Below are positions 9,839 to 17,784 of a stretch of 44,135 bases of DNA, in pieces. The position numbers were made by a program, and so were the translations under genes. Position 1 is the stretch's first letter, and every line of letters starts with the position of its first letter. The notes below the pieces were generated by a model. The model searched no databases. It was not told the DNA's origin and worked only from the letters and a program-made list of their open reading frames with translations. Source of the DNA: Xylanibacter caecicola (GTDB lineage Bacteria > Bacteroidota > Bacteroidia > Bacteroidales > Bacteroidaceae); assembly GCF_013166515.1 (NCBI RefSeq), contig NZ_JABKKJ010000021.1, positions 1-44,135 on the forward strand, written 5' to 3'.

Positions 9839-9900
9839 GGATAAAGGACGACAAAAGATGCATGCTTTGTTGCATATTATAAGACTGTCGTCCTTTATCC
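9839..9900. repeat. Stem-loop element, copy 1 (perfect 15-bp stem, convergent intergenic)
   Basis: GGATAAAGGACGACA at 9839-9853 pairs perfectly with its complement at 9886-9900. The loop contains TGCTTTGTTGCAT (9863-9875), closely matching TGCCTTGTGGCAT in the loop of the element at 37.4 kb. The stem word ATAAAGGAC is shared with the elements at 28.3 and 37.4 kb. It lies between the 59-residue ORF (+) and the DUF1593 gene (-), so it can act as a two-way terminator. Confidence 0.7.
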
Positions 9901-9996
9901 TTGTTTTCATTACATCATATTTATAAACCGTTTGTTGGATAATATGTTTTGACAACGGTATACTTGTCTACGATATAGTATTAAAAACAAGAATAT

Positions 9997-11313
9997 CTAT
10001 TTGTTGATATTCTTTAGCCACGAACATCGTTTGCCCCAGTCCTCGATTATATCTTTACGGAACTTGAATATGGTTGCAGCACCTTGATGTCCGTCGTGAA
10101 ATAGTGTCGGACCTGTTCTGTCGGACCACCATTGCTTTCCTACAGTGTAGTTTGTGTCAAGATGTTTCCCGGGAAAGGCATTGTCTATTGTAATATAGCC
10201 GTTTTGTATAGGGAAGCCTTTTATTTCGGAGGTTATGGAATACGGTTGAGTTCCCGTTTTGTAGGTGCTGTATTTTACAACATAGTTTCCGTTTCCGAGA
10301 TAATATCCACGCCAATTCTGGTTGGCAATGTTTAAGGTGATACACTCGTCACCAATACTTAGCTTCTTACAAACGGAACCTTTTATGTGCCATTCTATAA
10401 TAGAATATATTTGCGCCGTGTCCTTTGCCGTGGTTGTATGGTGAAACACATGTCTTGGAGTGTAGTTGTAGCGTTCAAAGCTTCCGCCCCACGAGTCTTT
10501 TTCCGGATTGGCAGGGTCGCTGTCCATCATGTACAACAGTGACGGAGTATCTCCGAGCTTAGGCATTCCATGCAGATAATTGTAGAAATCGGCTCCGAGA
10601 AAACCGCATCCTTTAACGTAATAGTCGTAGAAACCGCCGTTCCACCGGTCTTTTTGTTTATATTTGGCAATGAAACTGCGATATGTGGAGTTGTTTTCTA
10701 TCATCCATATATCGGGAAAGTTCTCAATTATATACACATAAGCGTTGATGCCCCATTTCTTGTTTGGTCCTCCAATCCAGTATATACGTATATTGTTTGC
10801 AATCTCCGGAGCGTCATGCAACGCCTGTGCTACATCGTCAAGACAACCCCATACGAGGATGTATAAAGGGCGGTCTGAGGCTCTGTTGGCGCAGCGCACA
10901 ATCCATTCCGATCCCTCTGTTGCCGTGGAATACCCCGCCAGTGGGGCTGCTCCGTGTCTTCCTTGTTTTGTTATCGAACGAAGATATTCGGGTGACGGAT
11001 AGAAGGCGTTGGGCGTTTTGGCTTCCTTGTTGTGCTCTTTCAGTTTGGGCAGGTCCTGTTCATAAAGGTCAATCATGCGCAGTATCTCGCTCTTGTTGCC
11101 GTCTCCAAATGAAGGAGATGAAACAAGTCCTTCGCAATCAAACTCGTTACAGTAAAGCAGATAGTGCATCATCGACTGATTGTCGTCGGGGTCTGTTCCT
11201 CCAATGTCCGTACTTATTAGGATGCGGGGCTTTTCTGCAACGGGCTGTTGTGCCGACAGCGGTAACGATAATAATAAGGTGAAAAACGGCAGATACTTTT
11301 TTATAATACTCAT
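9997..11313 (-). CDS. Secreted DUF1593 / nucleoside-hydrolase-like protein
   Basis: This 438-residue protein has a signal peptide (MSIIKKYLPFFTLLLS, cleavage near LSAQQ). The mature part carries the DUF1593 (cellulose-binding Sde182, nucleoside hydrolase-like) fold. The motif ISTDIGGTDPDDNQSM matches the Asp-rich calcium/ribose-binding loop of nucleoside hydrolases, and further landmarks are GLVSSPSFG, YILVWGCLDDVAQAL and YWIGG. A C-terminal beta domain (about 330-420) contains DRTGPTLFHDGHQGAATIF. The reaction is not established for this branch; hydrolysis of a glycosidic bond is inferred from the fold. It is transcribed on its own with a promoter at 11430-11460. Confidence 0.85.
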   Translation of the reverse strand: MSIIKKYLPFFTLLLSLPLSAQQPVAEKPRILISTDIGGTDPDDNQSMMHYLLYCNEFDCEGLVSSPSFGDGNKSEILRMIDLYEQDLPKLKEHNKEAKTPNAFYPSPEYLRSITKQGRHGAAPLAGYSTATEGSEWIVRCANRASDRPLYILVWGCLDDVAQALHDAPEIANNIRIYWIGGPNKKWGINAYVYIIENFPDIWMIENNSTYRSFIAKYKQKDRWNGGFYDYYVKGCGFLGADFYNYLHGMPKLGDTPSLLYMMDSDPANPEKDSWGGSFERYNYTPRHVFHHTTTAKDTAQIYSIIEWHIKGSVCKKLSIGDECITLNIANQNWRGYYLGNGNYVVKYSTYKTGTQPYSITSEIKGFPIQNGYITIDNAFPGKHLDTNYTVGKQWWSDRTGPTLFHDGHQGAATIFKFRKDIIEDWGKRCSWLKNINK

Positions 11314-11372
11314 TTGTATAACTTTATTGATATGAATGTTTATGTTAATTCAAAGCAGTTCCTTTCAAACGA

Positions 11373-11388
11373 CAATGTAATTACATTG
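11373..11388. promoter_or_regulatory. Perfect 16-bp palindrome in the leader of the DUF1593 gene
   Basis: CAATGTAATTACATTG reads identically on both strands. It sits between the predicted promoter (11430-11460, minus) and the start codon at 11313, where a dimeric repressor could block transcription. The regulator is unknown. Confidence 0.45.
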
Positions 11389-11429
11389 CTTTATTTAAAA
11401 GACAGGGTGTCCGTGGTATTACTTTTCTG

Positions 11430-11460
11430 CAAATATACTATAATAAATAGACAAATGTCA
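11430..11460 (-). promoter_or_regulatory. Bacteroidetes-type promoter for the DUF1593 gene
   Basis: On the minus strand a TTG (11460-11458) is followed after 20 bp by TATATTTG (11437-11430), matching the -33/-7 consensus TTTG-N19/20-TAnnTTTG. The start codon is about 115 bp downstream. Confidence 0.55.
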
Positions 11461-11502
11461 ATAAAAAACCGATAAACTGTGACATTGTAGTCTGTTTATG
11501 CG

Positions 11503-11642
11503 TATCTTTGTATAAGATAAGCTTTACCTAGGCAATATGAAACAAGTTTCATTGCGCTCGGTTTGCATTATCTTTGTATAAGATAAGCTTCACCTCGGCA
11601 ATAAGAAACAAGTTTCATTGCACTCGGTTTGTATTATCTTTG
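11503..11642 (+). repeat. 66-bp tandem direct repeat carrying repeated promoter -7 boxes
   Basis: Two near-identical 66-bp units (11503-11568 and 11569-11634) and the first bases of a third (from 11635) each start with TATCTTTG, a perfect TAnnTTTG box. Each unit contains two small inverted repeats: TATCTT/AAGATA around the box, and GAAAC-AA-GTTTC. Units differ at only a handful of positions. The third box lies 32 bp before the ATG of the DUF4419 gene. The arrangement gives three stacked potential promoters in front of one gene. Confidence 0.75.
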
Positions 11643-11673
11643 TAAAAGAAACATCTTAAACTATAGAAGAGTT

Positions 11674-13071
11674 ATGAAAAAGATTCTAATACTATTGTCT
11701 TGCATTGCCATGTTCTTACTGATACAAGCGCAGGAACCCGACCCTCAGTGTAGGATTATAAGCAAGAAGAAAGGAAGTATAACGTTTGCCGTTGACGAGA
11801 ACTTGCCGGCTCCACAACGTACAAAGTATTGGGATAATGAAGACGGTGACTATATCGCAAAGTATCTTTTGGATAAATACAAAGCCGCAAATGTCGATAG
11901 TGGGTACGTCGCATCAAGTTTCAAGGACTGTTCTTTCAAGACAATGGGACAGGATGTTCTGTTCCAATGTATCGTCCAGGCGTATGCAGAACACCGACCG
12001 CTTGTTCTTTCTCCCGACATGATATGGCTTCACATCTGCCAGGTATTCAGCCATTATCTCAATAACAACAGCGAGGCGTTGCGCAACAAGTTTGTTGATT
12101 ACAACGGAAAGATGAGCCTTGTTGTGCAGACAAAGAAATGCCTGTTGCACGAAGAAGCCGACTGGTCGGGAATAATGGAGGACTTTTTAAGGCAGATAAA
12201 CGAGAACACAAAAGACAGCATAGCAGAAACATTTGTTGCAGACTTTACTACCACCGGACCGGTGGAACGCATCGCATCGGGCATTACGGTGATGGATGTA
12301 ATGAAGTCTTATTTTGATTATGTCGTGATATATATTGCCTGCGGAATACCCGAGATAACGCTTACAGGCACGTCCGACGACTGGAAACGGGTGCTTGACA
12401 AGACCTGTGAGCTTGAGAAGTATGGTATGGAAGAGTGGATAGGCAGAGTTAAGCCCGTGCTTGGCGAGTTCGTGAAAGCGTCGGAAGGGCGTCCTAACAG
12501 TAGATTTTGGAAAGACATGGTTACGCTTTACCACCCTGACAGGATGCGCGGCGGACTGTGTTCTTCCGAGAAACCTACCATACTCGACGGCTGGTTCCTG
12601 CGTCTCTTCCCCTATAATGAAGACGGCAAGCGTGTAAGAAAGGTGACCAACCTTACAAAGATGCTGCCGGAAATGGTGAAAGTACCGTTCCGTTATATCT
12701 CAGTATTCGAGGGTACGACGACAGAAACGCCGATGGAACTGTGGTCCGGTTTTGTCGGAGTAGAGGAAGACAGCACAACGCTTGCCCTGACACCGAAGAT
12801 CGGTTGGCTTGTGCGCGTGGCTGATACAGACAACGAAATAATACAGGATATGAAGAAAAACCACTTTTCGTTGCGCGTAAAAGAAGTCCCGCCGATACTG
12901 TCGAAGATAAAGTATATGAGCAATCTTGAACTCTATTTCATTGACAAAGTGTCCCTGCCGGAGTGGATGGACCGTATACAGATAGACAAGTTCATTATAC
13001 ATGGCAAGATGTCTGATGACGAAAAGGCACAGATAACGGCACGCTTCCCCAATATTGACATAAGACCGTAG
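11674..13071 (+). CDS. Exported DUF4419 domain protein
   Basis: From the ATG at 11674 the protein has 465 residues and starts with a signal peptide (MKKILILLSCIAMFLLIQAQ). The upstream ATG at 11629 lies inside the promoter repeat and is rejected. The body matches DUF4419: an AEHRPLVLSPDMIWLHICQVFSHYLNNNSE motif region, LVVQTKKCLLHE, then a long alpha/beta part with DDWKRVLDKTCELEKYG, WKDMVTLYHPD and a WFLRLFPYNEDGKR segment. No catalytic function is established for the family. A C-terminal leucine-rich-like stretch (about 400-460) is seen. The gene stands alone behind the tandem repeat promoters. Confidence 0.8.
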   Translation: MKKILILLSCIAMFLLIQAQEPDPQCRIISKKKGSITFAVDENLPAPQRTKYWDNEDGDYIAKYLLDKYKAANVDSGYVASSFKDCSFKTMGQDVLFQCIVQAYAEHRPLVLSPDMIWLHICQVFSHYLNNNSEALRNKFVDYNGKMSLVVQTKKCLLHEEADWSGIMEDFLRQINENTKDSIAETFVADFTTTGPVERIASGITVMDVMKSYFDYVVIYIACGIPEITLTGTSDDWKRVLDKTCELEKYGMEEWIGRVKPVLGEFVKASEGRPNSRFWKDMVTLYHPDRMRGGLCSSEKPTILDGWFLRLFPYNEDGKRVRKVTNLTKMLPEMVKVPFRYISVFEGTTTETPMELWSGFVGVEEDSTTLALTPKIGWLVRVADTDNEIIQDMKKNHFSLRVKEVPPILSKIKYMSNLELYFIDKVSLPEWMDRIQIDKFIIHGKMSDDEKAQITARFPNIDIRP

Positions 13072-13096
13072 CCGGTTGGAGGCAATCTCTTTTTAT

Positions 13097-13139
13097 CATG
13101 TTTCGCTGCTGTGACACTCTTGCACGGTAGCGAAACATG
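13097..13139 (+). terminator. Hairpin downstream of the DUF4419 gene
   Basis: CATGTTTCGCT (13097-13107) pairs with AGCGAAACATG (13129-13139) as an 11-bp perfect stem, 26 bp after the stop codon. No strong T-run follows, so termination is only suggested. Confidence 0.45.
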
Positions 13140-13248
13140 TTGTTTACCAAGGCAAACAAATCGTAATATAGCATAAATAATTCTGCGGGTGTGTACATTC
13201 TGTCATTACTTGTATTAAATTTACGGCACTAACCAATAACTTATTATT

Positions 13249-13347
13249 ATGAACAGAATGAAAGAAGCGGCTATCATTGCTATCGGCATTATAGGGCTGG
13301 GCATGTGTATAAAGAGCGGAATGAGCGACTTTGTCAATAAAGACTGA
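13249..13347 (+). CDS. Miniprotein of 32 residues with one membrane segment
   Basis: The translation starts MNRMKEAAIIAIGIIGLG and ends DFVNKD. A single hydrophobic segment (residues 7-20) lies between a basic N-terminus and a polar tail, typical of a small single-pass membrane protein. A strong terminator follows within 20 bp of the stop (13365-13425), which supports this being a real short transcription unit. Function and family are unknown to me. Confidence 0.5.
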   Translation: MNRMKEAAIIAIGIIGLGMCIKSGMSDFVNKD

Positions 13348-13364
13348 CGCCGCCGGCTGTCATA

Positions 13365-13425
13365 AAATCATCCGCTATGCACGACATTCACAATGAGATG
13401 TCGCTGCATAGCGGATGATTTTTTA
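13365..13425. terminator. Strong bidirectional terminator
   Basis: AAATCATCCGCTATGC (13365-13380) pairs perfectly with its complement at 13406-13421. An inner CGACAT/ATGTCG pair (13382-13387 with 13398-13403) extends it, and a T-rich tail follows on the + strand with A-rich bases before it. It separates the 32-residue ORF (+) from the acyl-CoA dehydrogenase operon (-) and can serve both. Confidence 0.85.
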
Positions 13426-13460
13426 TTTTACAAGTCTCCTTTTTACAAGGATAATGTTAC

Positions 13461-15191
13461 TTATGCCTCTTCTGCCTCTTTCTCCTGAGCCTTGTAGAAC
13501 TCGATGTCTTCGGCGCGGAAGTTCTTGATGAAGCAGTGGTGTGCGTTCACCTCTGCTTCTGCATGGCGTACATATACGTTTGCGCTCTTTGCGAACAGCT
13601 CGGGTGCACGTGTTGCGTCATCGAGTATGAGGAGCGACATTATCACGTCGGCAGTCATTTCGTAGAGACGACGGGCAAGGAAGTCCTGAACACACTGGTT
13701 GTTGGCTTCCTTCACCGTATTGATTGCCTCTTCGAGCTTCTCTACAAGGGCGGCGGTGCGTTCCTTGAGCGGTTGCAATTCGGCAGCAACGGTATTTTCA
13801 AGCATCTCCTTGATAATCGAGAGGTATGTACCGTTGGTAATGTAGCGTATTGCAGCTACAACCTGAAGCTGTGTCGTACCCTCGTATATAGAGAAGATAC
13901 GCGCATCGCGGTAAAGACGCTGGCACTTGTACTCCATGATGAAGCCCGAACCGCCGTGAACGGAGATTGCATCGTATGCGTTCTGGTTGGCATACTCCGA
14001 GTTCATACCTTTTGCCAGAGGCGTGAAGGCATCGGCAAGACGTGTGTATCTCTTTAGTTCCTGACGCTCTTCCGGTGTCAGTTTGCGGTCGCGTGCTATG
14101 TCTTCAAGACATTTGTAGATGTCAACGTAGCGTGCTGTCTGATACAACAGTGAACGACCGGCATCGAGTTTCGCTTTCATACGCGAAAGCATGTCATATA
14201 CGGCAGGGAAGTTTATGATCTTCTCTCCGAATTGTGCACGCTCCTTTGCGTATGCCAGAGCCTCGTTGTAAGCCTCCTGCTCTACACCCACCGACTGTGC
14301 GGCGATGCCGAGACGGGCACCGTTCATAAGCGCCATGACATACTTGATAAGTCCCATGCGTGTGCTTCCGCACAGTTCGGCTTTGGCGTTCTTGTATGTA
14401 AGCTCGCATGTGGGCGACCCGTGTATACCGAGTTTGTGCTCGATATGACGCACGTCTACTCCTCCGTCACGCTTGTCGTAGATGAACATGGAAAGACCGC
14501 GACCGTCGTGTGTGCCCTCTTCCGAACGTGCCAGCACAAGGTGGATGTCCGAGTCGCCGTTGGTGATGAAACGCTTTACGCCGTTCAACCGCCAGCAGTT
14601 GTTCTCTTCGTCGAACGTAGCCTTGAGCATTACGCGCTGAAGGTCGGAACCGGCATCCGGTTCGGTAAGGTCCATAGACATCGTTTCGCCCGCACAGATG
14701 CGCGGAATATACTTTTGGCGCTGCTCCTCGTTACCGAATTCATAAAGAGTGTCGATACAACTCTGTAGGCTCCAGATGTTCTGGAAGCCGGCGTCGGCAG
14801 CTGCTATCACTTCAGAAAGCATCGAGAACACTGTGTTGGGCAGGTTCAGTCCGCCGTAGCGGCGCGGCATGCTGATACCCCAAAGACCCGCCTTGCGTGT
14901 AACGTCAAGGTTCTCAAAAGTCTTCGAAGCATAAATCATGCGTCCGTTTTCAAGATGCGGTCCTTCAAGGTCCACGTCCTCTGAGTTCGGTGCGATAACG
15001 TTTGCGGCGACATCACCGGTTATGTCAAGAACCTTCTTGTAGTTCTCTATGGCATCGTTGTAGTCTACCGGAGCATCGGCATGTTCATCCTTGTCCGCAT
15101 ATCCTTTCTCACGCAGTTCCACCAAACGCTCCATAAGCGGATGACTAAGGTGAAATTCTATTTCGGGATGGTCTGTATAATAATTTGCCAT
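13461..15191 (-). CDS. Acyl-CoA dehydrogenase
   Basis: The 576-residue flavoenzyme oxidises an acyl-CoA to the 2-enoyl-CoA and passes electrons to the electron-transfer flavoprotein encoded upstream in the same operon. The N-terminal alpha domain, middle beta domain (TEPDAGSDLQRVMLKATF, WRLNGVKRFITNGD) and C-terminal alpha domain (AQFGEKIINFPAVYDMLSRM, AYDAISVHGGSGFIMEYKCQRLYRDARI) are all present. IYEGTTQLQ contains the glutamate expected to be the catalytic base. It is longer than the usual 380-residue enzymes because of a C-terminal extension of about 130 residues, as in the large Bacteroidetes type. It starts 45 bp after etfA. Direction and substrate in vivo (oxidation, or reduction of enoyl-CoA in anaerobic metabolism) cannot be told. 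Confidence 0.95.
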   Translation of the reverse strand: MANYYTDHPEIEFHLSHPLMERLVELREKGYADKDEHADAPVDYNDAIENYKKVLDITGDVAANVIAPNSEDVDLEGPHLENGRMIYASKTFENLDVTRKAGLWGISMPRRYGGLNLPNTVFSMLSEVIAAADAGFQNIWSLQSCIDTLYEFGNEEQRQKYIPRICAGETMSMDLTEPDAGSDLQRVMLKATFDEENNCWRLNGVKRFITNGDSDIHLVLARSEEGTHDGRGLSMFIYDKRDGGVDVRHIEHKLGIHGSPTCELTYKNAKAELCGSTRMGLIKYVMALMNGARLGIAAQSVGVEQEAYNEALAYAKERAQFGEKIINFPAVYDMLSRMKAKLDAGRSLLYQTARYVDIYKCLEDIARDRKLTPEERQELKRYTRLADAFTPLAKGMNSEYANQNAYDAISVHGGSGFIMEYKCQRLYRDARIFSIYEGTTQLQVVAAIRYITNGTYLSIIKEMLENTVAAELQPLKERTAALVEKLEEAINTVKEANNQCVQDFLARRLYEMTADVIMSLLILDDATRAPELFAKSANVYVRHAEAEVNAHHCFIKNFRAEDIEFYKAQEKEAEEA

Positions 15192-15236
15192 TTATCTGTC
15201 TTGTTAAATGTTTGTTACTTTATTATTGTCATGCAC

Positions 15237-16259
15237 TTATTTGCTGTTCTGCTTATAATACTTTATCATCTTCGGCACAACATCCTCCACGGTTCCCACG
15301 ATTACATAGTCGGCTATCTTGTTGATAGGAGCGTCGGGGTCGCTGTTCACGGATATGATGATGCCCGAGTCCTGCATACCGGCGATGTGCTGTATCTGTC
15401 CGCTTATGCCGCAGGCGATATAAACCTTGGGATGAACCGTCACACCTGTCTGTCCTATCTGTCTGTCGTGGTCGAGCCAGCCTGCATCCACAGCTGCACG
15501 CGATCCTCCCACTTCGCCGTGAAGTTCCTTGGCAAGCTTGAACAGAAGGTCGAAGCCTTCTTTTGAGCCTACTCCGTAACCGCCGGCAACAACTATCGGC
15601 GCACCTTTCAGGTTGTGTTTAGCTTCCTCGACCTGTCGGCTGAGCACCTTTACCACATAAGCGGCGTCAGACACATACTTGCCAACCTCCGGGTAAACCA
15701 CTTCTTTGCGGCTCTCGCCCTCGTAAACGGCTTTCTGCATCACGCCCGAACGTACTGTCGCCATCTGCGGACGGTGGTCGGGATTGACGATTGTTGCAAC
15801 GATGTTGCCGCCGAATGCCGGTCGTATCTGATAAAGCAGATTGTCATAGTGATTGCCCGACTTCTTGTCGTCATAGCTTCCTATCTCCAGTTGTGTACAG
15901 TCTGCCGTAAGTCCGCTTGTAAGCGATGACGATACACGCGGTCCGAGGTCGCGTCCGATAACGGTTGCTCCCATAAGGCAAATCTGTGGTTTCTCCTCCT
16001 TGAAGAGGTTAACGAGTATTTCGGTGTGCGGTGCCGACGTGTAAGGGAACAGTGCCTCGCCGTCGAATACAAACAGCTTGTCCACGCCGTAAGGCAATAT
16101 TTGGTCCTCAACCGCGCCCTTGATGCCCGTTCCGGCAACAATGGCATGCAGTTCCACACCAAGTTCATTGGCCAGCTTGCGGCCCTTTGTGAGCAGCTCC
16201 TGAGATACCTCTTGTACCTTGGTGCCTTCTATCTCGCAATATACAAAAACGTTGTTCAT
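15237..16259 (-). CDS. etfA: Electron transfer flavoprotein alpha subunit
   Basis: The 340-residue protein forms the FAD-binding half of the ETF heterodimer that carries electrons from acyl-CoA dehydrogenase. The start MNNVFVYCEIEGTK at 16259 is preferred; an upstream ATG at 16328 lies within the repeat arm of the preceding element and adds 23 residues foreign to the family. The C-terminal FAD-binding region is clear: GSRAAVDAGWLDHDRQIGQTG, PKVYIACGISGQIQHIAGM, SDPDAPINKIADYVIVG. The normal partner etfB is upstream but separated by the S23-family gene and its purine-rich arms. Confidence 0.96.
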   Translation of the reverse strand: MNNVFVYCEIEGTKVQEVSQELLTKGRKLANELGVELHAIVAGTGIKGAVEDQILPYGVDKLFVFDGEALFPYTSAPHTEILVNLFKEEKPQICLMGATVIGRDLGPRVSSSLTSGLTADCTQLEIGSYDDKKSGNHYDNLLYQIRPAFGGNIVATIVNPDHRPQMATVRSGVMQKAVYEGESRKEVVYPEVGKYVSDAAYVVKVLSRQVEEAKHNLKGAPIVVAGGYGVGSKEGFDLLFKLAKELHGEVGGSRAAVDAGWLDHDRQIGQTGVTVHPKVYIACGISGQIQHIAGMQDSGIIISVNSDPDAPINKIADYVIVGTVEDVVPKMIKYYKQNSK

Positions 16260-16276
16260 TGTTTTTTTATTTTTTA

Positions 16277-16775
16277 GGTAAAGAAGATATGAGTAGATAT
16301 CGGGAAGATATGGGGAGATATGAGACATTAGTCTTTTATGTAGCTATTGCAGACCACCCCTTTTATATATGCGTTTAGCATAAAGCTCGTATTCTGTATT
16401 TCAGAGACAAGATTATGAAACGTATTTTCGTCGATATATGTAAGGCCCTTTGACAAAATGCAGTAATATCTGCACTCTTTCAGGCTGCCTTGCGATATAT
16501 TGAAGAAGCGAAGTTTGTCTGCCTTGCCCAGCTTTTTATACCCTTCGGCGATGTTGGCTGCTATTGACACTGCTGCGCGTTGGAACTGTTGACACAAGCC
16601 AAACTTCTCTGTCTCAGGAAAAGTTCTTGTTATCTTGTATATTTTGATAACAAGTTCATGAGCCTTTTGCCAAGCCAATATGTCTTCGAAAGTCCGCGTC
16701 ATCAGCATTTGTCCCTTATCTTCTTCTATCTTCTTTTATCTTCCTTTATCTCCTTTCAAGTCCCTTTTCTCCTTC
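16277..16775 (-). mobile_element. Candidate intervening-sequence-like stem-loop element carrying the four-helix-bundle gene
   Basis: Read on the minus strand, a purine-rich arm (16775 to 16711, words such as GGAGATAAAGG, AAGATAAAAGAAGATAG, AAGATAAGGGAC) precedes the ORF by 2 bases. A complementary pyrimidine-rich arm (16326 to 16277, GTCTCATATCTCCCC ...) begins 1 base after the stop codon. The innermost 21 positions of the two arms match at 15 positions. The arm words and the GGGACAA/GTC boundary are shared with the stem-loops at 28.3 and 37.4 kb. The element separates etfB from etfA. Its mobility is inferred from the boundary structure; no target duplication was identified. Confidence 0.55.
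16328..16708 (-). CDS. Four-helix-bundle protein (23S rRNA intervening-sequence protein, S23 family)
   Basis: The 126-residue protein has the family pattern from start to end: FEDILAWQKAHELVIKIYKIT, FPETEKFGLCQQFQRAAVSI, AANIAEGYKK, and a helical C-terminal half (SLKECRYYCILSKGLTYI, LNAYIKGVV). Proteins of this family were first seen encoded in intervening sequences of 23S rRNA genes (Leptospira, Coxiella) and form pentameric four-helix bundles; the same fold is used by Avd of diversity-generating retroelements. A biochemical role is not established. Here it lies between etfB and etfA on their strand and fills the loop of an inverted repeat almost exactly. No reverse transcriptase is nearby, so an Avd role is unlikely. 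Confidence 0.9.
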   Translation of the reverse strand: MLMTRTFEDILAWQKAHELVIKIYKITRTFPETEKFGLCQQFQRAAVSIAANIAEGYKKLGKADKLRFFNISQGSLKECRYYCILSKGLTYIDENTFHNLVSEIQNTSFMLNAYIKGVVCNSYIKD

Positions 16776-16779
16776 TTTT

Positions 16780-17649
16780 TTATCCGATTATCTTCTCATC
16801 AAGAAGTTCTTTCATCATGCACTCTATGTCGCAGTCGCATCCGCTTATCCGTTTGCACTCCTTTGCCTGGAACACGATGTTCTTGACAGCCTTTACCTTT
16901 GTGGGCGAACCGCTCAGTCCGCACTGCTGCGGGTCGCCGTCGATGTCGGCTACCGACCATTCGTTGAGTGTCAGATAAGGGCGTTCATCATACAGACCGG
17001 CATATTCCATGCCTTCGGTACGCTCCATGGGAACGGTGGCACGCTTGTATTTCATCACAAGTTTTGCGTTGCACGGACGGCATGGCGCCGCACTTCCGTT
17101 CACTGTTATCACTATAGGCATCGGTGCTTCCACCATTTCCACACCTCCGTCTATGTGGCGGCGTATGGTCAGTTTCCCGTCCTCACACTTCTCGATTTCC
17201 TCTGCATATGTCACCTGAGACAGTCCCAACTTCTGTGCAACCTGCGGTCCCACCTGTGCCGTGTCGCCGTCTATCGCCTGGCGTCCGCCTATAATGACGT
17301 CCGCACCGCCTATTTTCTTAATGGCTGTGGCGAGCGCATACGATGTGGCAAGCGTGTCGGCACCGGCAAAAAGGCGGTCGGTGAGCAGCCAGCCCGTGTC
17401 GGCACCACGGTAAAGTCCCTGGCGGATAATCTCTGCCGCACGTGGAGGACCCATGGTCAATAAGCCAACTGTCGAACCGGGATTTTGTTCTTTCAGGCGC
17501 AGAGCCTGTTCCAAAGCGTTCAAGTCTTCGGGGTTAAAGATTGCAGGCAGGGCCGAGCGGTTGACCGTTCCCTCTGCAGTCATTGCATCTTTTCCGACAT
17601 TTCTTGTGTCGGGTACTTGCTTTGCAAGCACGATGATTTTCAATTTCAT
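16780..17649 (-). CDS. etfB: Electron transfer flavoprotein beta subunit
   Basis: The 289-residue protein is the AMP-binding half of ETF. Family landmarks are IIVLAKQVPDTRNV at the N-terminus, INPEDLNALEQAL-like FNPEDLNALEQALRLKE, the GADTLATSYALATAIKKIG nucleotide-binding stretch, and GRQAIDGDTAQVGPQVAQKLGL. It is about 30 residues longer than canonical EtfB, with a cysteine-rich tail (GCDCDIECMMKELLDEK) whose role is unknown. It is the first gene of the operon etfB, S23-family gene, etfA, acyl-CoA dehydrogenase, with a promoter at 17754-17784. Its stop codon is 3 to 5 bases from the first purine-rich arm of the element that follows. Confidence 0.95.
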   Translation of the reverse strand: MKLKIIVLAKQVPDTRNVGKDAMTAEGTVNRSALPAIFNPEDLNALEQALRLKEQNPGSTVGLLTMGPPRAAEIIRQGLYRGADTGWLLTDRLFAGADTLATSYALATAIKKIGGADVIIGGRQAIDGDTAQVGPQVAQKLGLSQVTYAEEIEKCEDGKLTIRRHIDGGVEMVEAPMPIVITVNGSAAPCRPCNAKLVMKYKRATVPMERTEGMEYAGLYDERPYLTLNEWSVADIDGDPQQCGLSGSPTKVKAVKNIVFQAKECKRISGCDCDIECMMKELLDEKIIG

Positions 17650-17753
17650 ATATTAAAAGTATAATGTAATGTTTTCATAAGCCACCCTCCGGCGACTTTA
17701 AATCTCATGAGACATGCCGTCGGATACGGGTTGTTAAGATAGTATATATAATG

Positions 17754-17784
17754 CAAAAATACACTTTTTTTGTATTGTCACAAA
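17754..17784 (-). promoter_or_regulatory. Promoter of the etf operon
   Basis: On the minus strand TTTG (17784-17781) is followed after exactly 19 bp by TATTTTTG (17761-17754), an excellent Bacteroidetes -33/-7 pair, about 105 bp before the etfB start. Confidence 0.7.

Noticed and set aside
16328..16708. Diversity-generating retroelement (Avd-like four-helix bundle)
   Set aside because: No reverse transcriptase, template repeat or variable repeat was found nearby.
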